Shown here piece after piece: positions 1-11,361 of a stretch of DNA of 64,000 bases. The position numbers were made by a program, and so were the translations under genes. The notes below the pieces were generated by a model, which did no database searches, was not told the DNA's origin, and saw only the letters and a program-made list of their open reading frames with translations. Every line of letters starts with the position of its first letter. Position 1 is the stretch's first letter. This DNA comes from Triops longicaudatus (taxonomy: Eukaryota; Arthropoda; Branchiopoda; Notostraca; Triopsidae), in assembly GCA_022885665.1 (NCBI GenBank), contig JAGQDJ010000109.1:116120-180119 (forward strand), in the 5' to 3' direction.

Positions 1-246
1 AACTTTCAAACGCCTAAACTTGCGCGCCAAGCTTCACTACGAAGCCATGGAACTCTGTTTACAATTGTAATCAACAAATCGAGCTCTGTACATCCTCTCC
101 CGCCGAAGTCATGCATCCCTCGGCCCATCTCTTTACCCAGCCACACAAGCCGCTCGACGGAAAGCGTGTACCAGAATTAAAACATTTATTGTCAAAAGCT
201 ACGCTGAGTATACATTAATTTATGGAATACATATATAAAGGTGAAT

Positions 247-678
247 TTAAACGACTCCCATTTTTAATGACGTCGAAGAAACGGAAACACCAGGCATTAA
301 GCCTGGTGCAACAGGACGGGCAAATCTGGGAACCCACGGGGATGCTCCCACTGGAAACATGGGGTTAGTCATCGACGAGAAGACAGGTGTTGCTCTAGCA
401 GCGGGAAACGGGGGCGACAATACAGATTCCATTAGCGTTCGAGGTAACGGCGGTATCGGTACAGCTGCCACTGGGATAGCTGCAGATTGAGGTGGCAAAG
501 GCGCGAAATTCTTTTGTTTGATTACTACACCCAATCCATCGGCAAACCGCCTTTCTCGTGTCAAAACAGCAGATTCCGCAGCAACTAGCCAAACGATCAA
601 AGCAACCTGCGGGAAGACAAAAAAACTACCTTAGCTATTAAACTAGCTTATAAATAAATCTTTTACCAAAGTTTTCAT
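247..678 (-). CDS. Small secreted proline-rich precursor, copy 1
   Basis: Two-exon model: exon 1 at 667-678 (Met-Lys-Thr-Leu), a 60-base GT-AG intron, and exon 2 at 606-247, giving 123 residues. The N-terminus MKTLVALIVWLVAAESA is a clear signal peptide. It is followed by TRERRFADG, where RERR fits a furin-type R-x-R-R cleavage site. The rest is rich in Pro, Ala and Val, with no cysteine and no domain I recognise. The neighbouring gene at 977-1369 has the same design: tiny first exon, intron after three or four codons, signal peptide, RERRF and a proline-rich tail. The two are therefore tandem duplicates. The function is unknown; a cuticle, silk or secreted-peptide role is only a guess. Confidence 0.7.
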
Positions 679-748
679 GATGTTTGGATAGAAGGATACT
701 TCTTGCGATCTGGAAAACAAATACGTTGCCAATTAGGTCCTGTCAGTT

Positions 749-757
749 CTTTTTATA
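749..757 (-). promoter_or_regulatory. Probable TATA box of proline-rich gene copy 1
   Basis: On the minus strand this reads TATAAAAAG, 79 bases upstream of the start codon at 678. That places transcription start near 725-730 with a short 5' leader. Position and sequence fit a TATA promoter, but no start site is proven. Confidence 0.5.
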
Positions 758-976
758 GGCAGGCCATTCATACTGCAGTAGCCGCGGCCCCTACACTAGG
801 CCTATTTCTACACTAGGCCCCTGAGACCAAGGCATCTTTCTCCCGGATATGGCGACGTTGTTTCTCATGGAAACTGGTACAAAGATTCTTGGAAATTATT
901 TATGTTAAGACGAACAATGAAACACTACACTAGTTTTTATGTAAATAAATATTATATTTCCACGTTTTAAACACCA

Positions 977-1369
977 CTAGAAAATTTTTCCTCCAATAAT
1001 GCCACCCGGTGGAACAGGCGGTGGTGGCACGGGAACTTGGGAACGTAATCCACCTGGTAAAATTTCCAACGGAGCTGAACCAAGCATAATGGGACTCAAG
1101 TTGGAAGCTGGTAACAACGTAAGTTGCTCTTCGGGAACGGGTGGTGGTGGTGGCGTGACTGGTTTAGCAGGAAGTGCGGAAACGACGAGGGGTCCGTGAG
1201 GTTGAGGAATATTAACATCTTTTTGCATGCCGAAAACGAAGCGGCGCTCTCTTACCGGTGATGGATACGTCACTAGCAGCAAGCAAGACAATACCACCAA
1301 AAACTAAACGAATATAAAACTACATTAATATATTCAATGGACTATTACATGTCTAGTTACCTTAAACAT
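977..1369 (-). CDS. Small secreted proline-rich precursor, copy 2
   Basis: Two-exon model: exon 1 at 1361-1369 (Met-Phe-Lys), a 57-base intron (donor GTAACT, acceptor TTTAG), and exon 2 at 1303-977, giving 111 residues. The N-terminus MFKFLVVLSCLLLVTYPS is a signal peptide, followed by VRERRFVFG with the same RERR dibasic site as its neighbour. The tail contains PPPPP runs (TPPPPPVPEE and VPVPPPPVPPGG) and ends GGIIGGKIF. There is no cysteine after the signal peptide and no recognised domain. The shared architecture with the gene at 247-678 makes this a tandem duplicate pair. The function is unknown. Confidence 0.7.
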
Positions 1370-1460
1370 GATCTCACAACAAAAGAGAACAGCCGCAACG
1401 CTTGAAACCACTCCTGCAAGGGTCTTTATGTTAAATGTGGTTTTCAATTTGGGAGTTACG

Positions 1461-1469
1461 TTTTATATA
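1461..1469 (-). promoter_or_regulatory. Probable TATA box of proline-rich gene copy 2
   Basis: Minus-strand TATATAAAA, 92 bases upstream of the start codon at 1369. The spacing resembles that of the TATA box of copy 1. It lies just beyond the 3' end of the CDK20 coding region, so the two transcription units nearly abut. Confidence 0.45.
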
Positions 1470-1515
1470 CACCTCGGTCTTATCCTCCAAGGACCATGGG
1501 AGAAAATAAAATTAC

Positions 1516-2743
1516 CTAGATTGGCGAAATTGTCGAAGAAAGCACGGTAGTATTGCCTGGGTTTGAAGTGGGGCCATCTTCCCATTCCCAATCAGGGAAA
1601 ATTTTACCTTTTATTTTCGACGGTTTGGGCAAGTCGTCCAATGGACAGGGTAAAGGTGGCATGAAAAAGTATGGATGATCCAATGCCTGGAGAACGTGTA
1701 AAGATCACGAAATTTATCATTCGTCCAGCTGTGTAATTACTGAATCGTATTTTGTTCTTACATTTTTGGCCGAAATTCGTTTCGTTCCTGAGTACTGCAA
1801 GAAAGCTTTAAGCAGATCCAGAGCTTTTTCTGGACAATTAGTGAAAAGTTGTGAGAAAGCAATTCCGGGAGTTTCGTTGAAAGTAATCTTGTTATAATCG
1901 GGTAGCGAAGTAACACCAGGCCACACTGTTTCATTTGGTGTTCCCAGAACTCTCAGAACAGTGCACAACTGATCGATATCATTTTCTCCCTAGCCAAAGC
2001 ATTTTTTAGCGAATTTTTTCATACGTATAAATCTTCTCCAGTTCACTTACCGGAAATAGGGGTGCATTTTCCAAAAGCTCGCCCATGATGCAGCCAACAG
2101 CCCACAAATCGACGGATTCGTCGTAACGTCGAGATCCGAAAAGTAATTCCGGCGCTCGATACCACCTCGACGCTACTTGATGTGAATAGCATTTTCGTAC
2201 TTTTGAATCCGTGTTGCGATCAATGACACGGCACAGCCCGAAGTCGGCGATCTTCAAGACCCCCTTTTCGTTAATCAAAAGATTTGCCGGCTTTAGGTCC
2301 CGGTGCATAATACCAATGTCGTGTAAATAAGACACACCTCCCAACAACATAGTCATGTATGTCTTCTTTTGAGCATCGGTGAGGGTTAGCTCGTCGTTCT
2401 GCAGCAATTCCCATAAGTTCGAGGGCATATAGTCGCACACCAATACTAAAGAATTACCTTCTGCGAAGTAATCGACGAGTTTCAGAATCTAATGACAAAT
2501 TATGAAAATGAACTTGTTACACCTTATCCTCTACTTAGTTAATAGTGAGGTTACATATTCATGACTAGCAAGCTGTAATGCTTTTATTTCACGGATAGCA
2601 GCTTTCGGTAACCCGTCTTCGATTCGTTTTAACTGAATTCGTTTCATAGCCACGACTTGCGACGTTTTCTTCTGTAAAGCTTTCAAAACTACCCCGTGCG
2701 CACCTTCACCGATGCAACCCAGTACAGTGTATGCTAGATCCAT
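1516..2743 (-). CDS. CDK20: Cyclin-dependent kinase 20 (CCRK)
   Basis: Ser/Thr kinase of the CDK20/CCRK family, which acts in cell-cycle and ciliary signalling. Four exons (2743-2555, 2488-2051, 1989-1762, 1686-1516) splice in phase to 341 residues, against 346 in human. Visible landmarks are the Gly loop GEGAHG, the catalytic Lys in VVAMKR, AAIREIKALQ in place of PSTAIRE, HRDLKPAN, DFGLCR, the T-loop YSHQVASRWYRAPE and VDLWAVGCIMGELL. The last exon (ALDHPYFF) continues into a short family-type tail. The human T-loop has Thr in TRWYRAPE, whereas here it is Ser. The start lies 358 bases from the divergent SIDT start, so the two probably share a promoter region. Confidence 0.93.
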
Positions 2744-3100
2744 TTGAGGGTTTCACGAAAACTGAGGACGATTATCTTTCCCGAATGAAGCACCCTCGTA
2801 ATTTCACTGGATTTGGCGCGGTGTGTTTGGCTCCTGTTGTCAAGGTTGCAACTTCGCTTCAGGCCTTGCGATTTTGGCGACTGCGCGTTGAACCATCAAC
2901 AAACGTACGTCATTCAAGTTGTGTGACTGATAGATTCTGTTGCGTGTTGAATCCTACACAAGGCAGATTATCTGTATGGACCGATAGTAACAAAGTTAAG
3001 AGTTGGTGTTGTTCTGTAATATTATTTACCGGCGCCGCAGTATTCCCTCTTGTTCTAAGTAGCGTTCTATGCATCTGTATATCCGCTCCGTAATCGAGCA

Positions 3101-6100
3101 ATGATGGGCGGTTGCCATTTTTTACTCATCGTTCACTTTGTCATGCTCGTGTTTGCCGGCAACTGTTGGCAGATAGCGCAGACTTCCCAATCTTTCTCCG
3201 CTAATATCGGTAGTATACATGCTGGTTGGTTTTAGTAAATCGTCTGTACTAATGCAAGATGTTGTATTCGAAGGTTTTCCCGGTCAGTTCCAAGTAGCTC
3301 CTATTGACGTAACGAACGGAACGATTGGATCAAAAGTAAATGGGTACATCAACAGCAGTATCATCTTGGTTTTTAACTACAATTATAATGTTACGGTAGT
3401 CTTCCAAAATCGTGTTAAATGATCGTATGCTAATAGATTATATTTCTACTAGGAAAACGACGTTTTGGTAGTGAGCGTGCAAAGCAACGTCAAGGATTTA
3501 AATGAGCCTCTGCTAATTTCAACATGGACACAGTGGGATGCGTTGGCGTGGAGACTCCCATGGCGAATGGACACCGCAACGGGAAGGTCGTATTCTATAT
3601 AAGAACTTAGTACTTCTTCAGACTTTTTTATTTCTTTCTTTCATCGGCGTGAGCTTTGCTCGTTGCCGTACATCGTTTCATTTCGATAGTTGTTGATACA
3701 ACAGTTAAAAACAATAACAAATATATACATTATGTCACATAATAGTAAGCTTATTATGGACTTTCACTCGGTAATATACAGCACTTATATACATTTGACT
3801 TGAATGGGATTATAAGGGGGGAGAGCTGCTGCCTGTATAAAGGAGCGTGGTGTTACTTAAGGTCTTTTGCCGACATAGTGAAATCTTTGACAGCGTGGAA
3901 AGCTTTGGGATTTGTTAGAATATTTTGGATGTTGAAATGGAGTCTGATGTGGGCAAGGGATCTGAGTAGTAGCGCTCTTTGCTTGTTGAGTTTTTCGCAA
4001 TGGAAAAAGAGGTGGCCTAATTCTTGTCTTGGTCTATCGCGGCAGCTGCAGTACGGGTCTTCCGCTTTTTTTATTCTGTACAGATAAGCTTTGGTTGGGA
4101 AGTGTGTCGTACGCAGTTGAATAATTGACGAAATCATTTTTCTGGGCAGCGACAGTTTGCAGATTGGTCGTGTTGAAGGTGTGGTTTTTAGGTTTTTTAG
4201 CATGGCAGGCATTTCATCTTATTGCTTCATTCTTCTTCAGACTTATTGTTCCTATTATTTGCAGTGTTATGTTTCACGAGATGAATAGGACGATGTGTCC
4301 TAGGGAAGTGGTTACTCCACCCAAAGTGCAGGAACGGAAGAAAGCATCGAATTCCACCATTATTATATTGTCGACGTATTCCAAAAGTAATATATCATTC
4401 AACTTGACCGTTGATTGGAAAGGCAGTTTTAGGCTAAGGTAAAGTGTAAGTTTTTCAAAATCCAAGAGTAAAATCATCCTTTCTTGAAAAAAGAAAGTAA
4501 AATAAAATATTGTTTTGCATGCAGACCTGGCAACGACATATCTGTCGTCGCTAGCCCAGTTTCACCGGCTTTTGTTCGCGTAACTCCGCCAGAAAACGGT
4601 GTCCCTTTCTTGATTCGAGCCAATTCCGCTGATGACACCTGTATGACTATCGCAATTCGCAATTTAATGGTAAAGTAAAGTTCATTCCACTTATCAAAGT
4701 TAATTTATATTTTAATAGTGCGAAACTTTCAACGAATTTTCAAGTCCCAAACTTCAGTATGACGGGTATTGGCAGTCGGCAACAACACAAGCATCAATAA
4801 CTGTCGATGTACTTTATCTAATATTATATAGCTTTGTTATTTTCATCTCTTCTTTAATCAGCCGTTGAGATTTCCCAATGGAATATTATTGGAGATCTTT
4901 ATCGAAGCGGACGATAGTTTGTGCAAATCATTCTCCACATCGAGGGATAAAAACCGCGTGAAGCACATTCAGCTCACAGTTCTTACGCTCCCTCGTGGCA
5001 AGAACTTAGCAGCGGCTTTTGCGATTCCAAGCGTTCTTTTGTTGGCGGTCGGTTTGACGGCACTAGCAATTGTATATGTCCGAATAAGGCTGTCGTCCAG
5101 AGTTGAGACATCTTACGAAAGCCTACGCCCTGAAACTGGAGTTCAGGCTGAAGATGGTGGATGAACATCTTTCCTGAAAACTCAATTATCTAATACACTT
5201 GCTGTTCATTATAGGTCGTACAGAAATAGCTTCGACGAGTACAGGGCCCTTGATCCAAGCGTAAGATGTCTGTTTCGTGAAGATAGAAGTTTTAAATTTG
5301 TTTTTATATTTCGTAGATCTGATCTGTGGCAATCACTCTTGACGCAACGAGAATTGACGAAGCCAAGTTTGGCTGATGTCGACCAGGCTTTTAAGGAAAA
5401 GGTTCCCACCGAACCTGCAACGTATCGGCAAACTTTGTTGCTAGCCGCGTTCTCACATATTGTGGCTGCTTTGCCGCTGGCTATTTCTGGACTGCGCGTA
5501 AAATGATGACAGCAAAACATAACTTTTTATTACGTTATGATCACCTGAGTAGGAATTTAACATTACCGGCAATCAAGACACATGTGCGTTCAATTTCCGT
5601 TGCGCTGTACCATGGGGTCCCATTCCAGACATTAATCACGTTTTTTCCAACTTGGGCTATATCGTGTTCGGTTTTGTGTTGCTCTTTGTGACGCACATCG
5701 AAAGTCAACACTGGACAAACTCGCTATCGTCGGTAGCAGAGGTGCTGAATCGTTGTGTGTAATAAGCATAAATTAATGTTGTTATAGGTCAGAGGCATTG
5801 TACCCCAATTTGGCCTATTTTGGTGTTTGGCAATTAATTTGGTAGCTGCGGGGATATTAGGTGGGGCATATCATCTTTGTCCTTCGAAACTTTGTTACGA
5901 ACTAGGTAACGCATATTATGTGTACTTTAGAACAAGTAAATAAATGTCAACATTTTTTAGACATGAGCTTCCTGTATGCCCTAGTGCTGCATATGATGCT
6001 TTCACTGTATCGGCGGCGTCATCCGAATTTTGGAGTAAGTTTGCCTAGCATGTGGAAAACTTGGGCAGCTGTAGAAGCTGCTGCGTTGGGAGGTCTGCAC

Positions 6101-6978
6101 GCTGAAGGTGTTTGGGGCGAGGACACATTTTGGACGTTCTGGACAATGCTGCACATTGGTTTAGTCATCTTCCTTTCCGTGCACATCTATTATGCTGGAG
6201 TAGTTAACCTTAGTAAGTCTTTTTAACCCCTTTCTGTTCATATTTTTCTATTTATTTACTTTTTCGTCGCTGTTTGTTTCTAGACAAAGAAGATGTAGTC
6301 CGAATTTTACGGTGGCAGTTGTCTCGAGATCATACCAACGTTCGTCTTTTGTTTCCTTTGCGTTTTTTTGTGCTTCTTTTGGGTAACAATTTGCAGTTTA
6401 GCGACTCATTCTTCATTTTTTAAATTTACGGACAGGAGTCATGATGAACATGGTGTTCGCCTTCTATGGGGCTATTACACAGCCGCCCGACGTCCCTGCT
6501 TACGTGTTGCTACTGTTGATTTCTAACCTTCTATTTTATACCATTTTTTACGTCAGTATGAAATGCAGAAGTGGAGAACGCTTAACGGTTATGACATGGA
6601 CATATTTGGTGGTGGCGCTTTTGACATGGATACTAGCATTAATTGTATTTTCGCAACCGTCGATTACGTGGGAGGTAAGTCAACACGAACTCGGAAGCTT
6701 ATACAGGAAAGCAAATTAATTGAAATTTTTGCTTGTAGTCAACTCCTGCGCAGTCGCGGGCGGTAAACAGCGACTGCTCGTACTTAGGCCTGTATGATTC
6801 TCACGATATATGGCATTTCTTGTCGAGTGCGGCCCTTTTCTTTATGTGCTTAGTAAGTGTCCTAAAACCTGTGTTGATTGTCGTTAAGTTCGATTTTTCC
6901 CCCTTATTGTTGCAGGCTTTCATCAACCTTGACAGCGACTTGCGCATTGTGCCTTATGAAAAAATAACTGTTTTTTAA
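3101..6978 (+). CDS. SIDT: SID-1 transmembrane family protein (dsRNA channel / SIDT)
   Basis: SID1-family multipass membrane protein, known for dsRNA uptake and transport (SID-1, SIDT1/2) and linked to cholesterol binding. Fifteen exons join in consistent phase to about 779 residues: 3101-3150, 3236-3395, 3453-3586, 4265-4438, 4525-4669, 4719-4808, 4862-5156, 5215-5260, 5317-5497, 5553-5732, 5788-5905, 5961-6212, 6284-6382, 6436-6674, 6739-6852 and 6916-6978 (the last two being the C-terminal exons). Family marks are the N-glycosylated ectodomain, TGNQDTCAFNF, VFSNLGYIVFG, AYHLCP, and the signature SHDIWHFLSS near the end, closing in ITVF. The first donor (GTTTGC at 3151) is weak and was chosen for phase and signal peptide, so the N-terminus is provisional. 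The 678-base intron 3 holds an antisense LINE remnant. AATAAA lies at 7157-7162. Confidence 0.9.
3850..4215 (-). mobile_element. LINE C-terminal fragment inside a SIDT intron
   Basis: An open minus-strand frame encodes the end of a non-LTR retrotransposon polyprotein: TTHFPTKAYLYRIKKAEDPY followed by CSC...GHLFFHC, the cysteine-histidine motif typical downstream of the RNase H domain in I/Jockey-like elements. It lies antisense in the third intron of SIDT. Related tails occur at 13.9-14.8 kb and about 16.4 kb. The copy is 5'-truncated; the rest of the element is absent here. Confidence 0.75.
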
Positions 6979-7597
6979 CACTCAACCATTATAGCCAGAA
7001 AACTGGCCTTTCTAATGACGCTTTACCGTGCCTTTGATTCTTTAGTTATCCCTTTTACACATGATATATTATAATGCATCTGTTATTCTTGCCGAGCTAC
7101 CATTGTATCGCTTGCCCTAGACTTTTTTTTATGAACATCCGGTGGACAGTATCCATAATAAACGAATTGTTCCAAATCCTGTTTATTGGGAGTCCTTTAG
7201 TATATTGCAGTTTTTGCGGTAGCCAACGTTAATGTTCACTATTTTTTAACCAGCACAACTCGTATATACGGAAAACCCATACTAGACAGCTATTTACATT
7301 TCTTTGCGGGATGACAAGTGAAACTGTTTTTCGAAAATACTTTTTGTGTTAGCCTCTCAAACGGAGAGCAGTTAACAGAGAACATTTTTTTTTCCAGCAG
7401 ATTTTCGTTTACTTGAAAACTACTACAGCGAGAACTGACCCTTGCCTTCAGGGGGTGCGGTTCCGAATTTGTGTTTGAATTTTGCGCTATTTGTACTGCT
7501 TAGTTAGGTACTGACGGCGTTGTTGTCTATTTAGCAACAGGGTGATCGTGGTGAACACATGTTTTGAAAAGCCGGGGTCTACATTTAAAAATCTAAA
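6979..7597. other. SIDT 3' flank and XPD 5' flank
   Basis: No coding region is supported here. The stretch holds the SIDT 3' UTR with its AATAAA at 7157 and the upstream region of XPD, which begins at 7598. There is a run of T at about 7386-7394. I see nothing else in it. Confidence 0.6.
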
Positions 7598-10500
7598 ATG
7601 AAGTAAATATTGATTTTAACTCTTGAATCCATACTTTGTTTAATTTGCTGCACACTTTTACAGGCTAAACGTTGATGGACTGCTTGTTTACTTTCCGTAT
7701 GAATATATTTACCCAGAACAGTTTTCTTACATGCTTGAATTAAAACAAGCATTGGACGCTAAAGTAGGGGAAATTTTTAATACTTCGGATTAATAGCTAA
7801 AGATTTATTAACAGGGACATTGTCTTCTTGAAATGCCGTCTGGCACTGGTAAAACCGTAACCCTGCTATCTTTGGTTACGGCATACATGCGAGCGAATCC
7901 CCGTGATATTACGAAGTTTATTTATTGCTCGCGAACCATACCGGAAATCGAAAAAGTATTAGAAGAGTTGCGCAACCTTGTTGCTTTCTATGAGAAAGAA
8001 TCCGGCGAACCGAATAAACTTATTGGCGTAGCACTTAGTTCCAGGAAAAACCTTTGTATTCATCCTGATGTATGTTGATAAAAGTGGCTGTGCTGTCGGC
8101 AGTCCTTAAAATAAAACTCGTATAGGTCAAGAAAGAAAGAGAGGGGAAACTGGTCGATTCCAAGTGTCATTCCTTAACAGCATCCTACATCCGAGCACGA
8201 CATGCTGCGGATAATTCAGTACCAATCTGTCAGTTTTACGAAGGATTCGACGCGCACGGTCGAGAAAACGGATTGCCGCCTGGAGTTTATAACCTTGATG
8301 ATCTAAAAGAGTATGGTCAAACACATAGTTGGTGCCCATACTTCGTTGCGAGACACAGCGTAATGTTGTATATTTCACAGTCCGCAAATAATCAAAGCTA
8401 TATTTTGTAGGTTGTTCATGCCAACATTGTTGTTTATAGTTACCATTATTTGTTAGACCCTAAAATTGCTGACGTTGTGTCTAAAGAGATGTCGAGGAAT
8501 TCTGTCGTCGTGTTCGATGAAGCGCACAATATTGGTAAATTATCAAGTTTTGCATGTTATATGGATTGTCCTCTTGTCTTGTGTAGATAATGTATGTATC
8601 GATTCGATGAGTGTGAAAATTACCAGGCGACTACTAGATAAATGCTCGAACAGTATACAGAACTTGGAGACGACTATATCAAAGTGAATTTTGTTACGCA
8701 GCCCCACTGTTTAAAAATGTGAAACATATTTAGGATCAAAGAAACTGATACAAGGCGATTACAGAACGAATACCAACGTCTTGTTGAAGGATTGCGAGAT
8801 GCAACTACTGCACGAGATTCGGATTTAGTTTTAGCAAATCCTGTTTTACCTTCCGAGATCTTACAAGGTAATGGAAAGCATAAAACTATATATTGTTCTA
8901 CTATTGTAAAAGTTGTCAATATTTTTAATCAATCGATTTCTTGCAGAGGCTGTACCTGGAAACATTCGAAATGCTGAACACTTTGTTGTATTCCTGAAGC
9001 GATTCCTTGAATACGTGAAAACACGTTTAAGGGTTCAGCATGTCGTACAGGAGAGTCCTGCTGGTTTCTTAAGGGATGTTCTTAGTAAAGTTTGTATCGA
9101 ACGGAAACCTTTGCGGTAAATCCCAATTAACTGGTGATTAGAATAAATTCTTATTAAAACTGTGTTGTAGATTCACGGCAGAACGCTTGGCTTCACTTAT
9201 TAGAACCTTAGAGCTCACAGATATTGTGGACTTCTCTCCGTTAGTAGCTCTGTCTCACTTTGCCACATTAGTATCGACATATACAAAAGGTTTTGCCATC
9301 ATCATTGAACCCTTCGAAGACAAGACGCCCAACGTTCCTAACCCCATATTACACTTCACGTAGCAAAACTTGAAATGTTTTGTTACAATTTCCATTAATA
9401 TTCCCTACGTGCAGGTGCTTGGATTCTTCCATTGCAATCAAGCCTATTTTTGATCGATTCCAGTCTGTAGTAATCACCTCAGGAACCCTTTCACCGTTGG
9501 ATATGTATCCCAAAATTCTTGATTTTCATCCTGTCATCATGTCGTCCTTTACGATGACGCTAGCCAGACCATGCATTCTTCCTATGGTAACTAAAATGGA
9601 TTATAATCAAGCAAGGGCTGAAGTGGGATTGTTAAGAAGACATGCGAAGACGATGGTGAATCGCTATTGCGATGCCGATTGTCTTTAAAACCTTAACTAA
9701 CTAGTCGTATTTCTTCTTTTTTTTTTTAATTGTTACCTGAGTCAGCATGGTTCCTTGCTGTCGTTTCTTGTTATAGTTTTCGAAACTCGTGATTTTTTTC
9801 CATTTCTGTATTTAGTTCATTCAACTTTTTCTGTGTTTATTTCTTTTGTAGTTTTTTACTGGTACTTTATATTCTTTATTCTCTACGTAATTTGTTTAAC
9901 AAATTATGTATTTGTTTTGTTAGGTCGTATCCAAAGGAAATGACCAAGTCGCTATTTCTTCAAGGTTCGAAACTCGTGAAGATTTGGCTGTGATCCGCAA
10001 CTACGGCAACTTACTCTTGGACATGGCGACAGCCGTTCCGGATGGACTGGTCTGTTTTTTCACTTCTTATCTCTACCTGGAGACGGTAGTTGCCTCTTGG
10101 TATGACCAAGGTATCATTGATCAGCTACAGCGACATAAGCTGTTGTTCATCGAAACGCAAGATGCAGCCGAAACTAGTCTAGCGCTTATGAATTACGTTA
10201 AGGTACGCTGCACAATCTTACATTACATCTTTCTCACGCTTGGTTTCATTTTCAGGCGTGCGAAAACGGGCGAGGAGCGGTTTTGCTTTCCGTTGCACGA
10301 GGGAAAGTTTCCGAGGGCATTGACTTCGATCACCACCTGGGGCGGTGTGTAATCATGATGGGAATTCCGTACGTGTATACACAGTCACGTATTCTACGTG
10401 CTCGGTTAGAATATTTGCGGGATCAGTTCCAGATTCGCGAAAATGATTTCCTAACTTTCGACGCCATGCGCCATGCCGCACAGTGCGTAGGAAGATGCTT

Positions 10501-10894
10501 ACGGGGGAAGACAGATTATGGTATTATGGTCTTCGCTGATAAGGTAACTCTGCTAATGTGTCAGTACGTTTGCAAACATTATGGTATGATTACATAGAGA
10601 TTTGCCCGAGCTGATAAAAGAGGAAAACTACCGAAATGGATTCAGGAGCACTTAAAAGACTCAATGTGTAATTTGTCAACCGAAGAAGCTGTTCAGGTAG
10701 AATATTGAAGTCGATTACTTTGGGGGAAGTTTTTAATGCAATATAACCCTGTTTAGATAAGCAAGAGATGGCTAAGGCAAATGGCACAGCCCTTTAGTCG
10801 CGAAGACCAATTGGGCGTGTCGTTGTTGACGTTGGACCAGTTACAGAGCGAAGATATGCAAAAAAAAATCCAGCAACGAGCCCAACAAGCTTGA
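7598..10894 (+). CDS. ERCC2: TFIIH 5'-3' DNA helicase XPD
   Basis: XPD is the TFIIH helicase that opens DNA in nucleotide excision repair and anchors the CAK module. Fourteen exons (7598-7602, 7664-7763, 7815-8069, 8126-8359, 8411-8534, 8587-8683, 8734-8867, 8947-9115, 9171-9359, 9415-9586, 9924-10202, 10256-10543, 10598-10696, 10757-10894) give 760 residues, exactly the human length. Exon 1 carries only ATGAA. Visible are MKLNVDGLLVYFPY, Walker A MPSGTGKT (K48), the four Fe-S cysteines (KNLCIHP, SKCHSL, PICQFYE, WCPYF), the VVFDEAHNID box, TSGTLSPLDMYPKI, SVARGKVSEGIDF and QCVGRCLRGKTDYG. An AATAAA lies at 10977-10982. The gene is convergent with SPTLC2. Nothing suggests inactivation. Confidence 0.97.
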
Positions 10895-11361
10895 GAGTAA
10901 ATACATTGCCAAGTAACTGTGTGCACATTGTATTTTTCTTGTTTTAAAAGACGTCACGTTACATCATGACAAAAGTAATAAACGTCACAACACTTTTTTT
11001 GCACATTCTTTTAAGGCAACTGTGATACTCGTCACGGGTAGAAACCATTTTTAAGTTACCAGCTGGTTGAATTATACAGAATCAGCAGTTATGTGGTGTC
11101 TTAAGTATTGAGGAATGTGAACCATTTGGTTGATTTTGACTGAAGTTTCGAACGTATGAAGGGAACAAACGATATTTTCCGTTTAAGCCGGTAAATTTCG
11201 GGTTTTAAGCAGAATATAATTAACCAACATATAAACACGTGCACTTAAGATAAAGCAAGGCAGTTCTTTTCGTATATACTACATTAGACGAAAACTATAG
11301 CTTAGGGGTACTATTGTCTCTGTGTGCTTTTTTTTCTTACAATACTGTATCGGGTTACTAC
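10895..11361. other. Convergent 3' ends of XPD and SPTLC2
   Basis: This stretch has only AT-rich sequence and 3' UTRs, with the XPD poly(A) signal at 10977. No gene is seen in it. Confidence 0.6.

Noticed and set aside
791..820. Duplicated CTACACTAGGCC near the proline-rich genes
   Set aside because: Only two short copies; no evidence of function beyond local duplication.
2731..3093. Plus-strand 120-residue frame overlapping the CDK20 start
   Set aside because: No signal peptide, domain or phase-compatible splice into SIDT; it overlaps CDK20 exon 1 antisense.
3210..3235. A 26-base intron joining the first SIDT reading frames
   Set aside because: Far below the usual intron size and out of phase; a weak donor at 3151 fits the frame instead.
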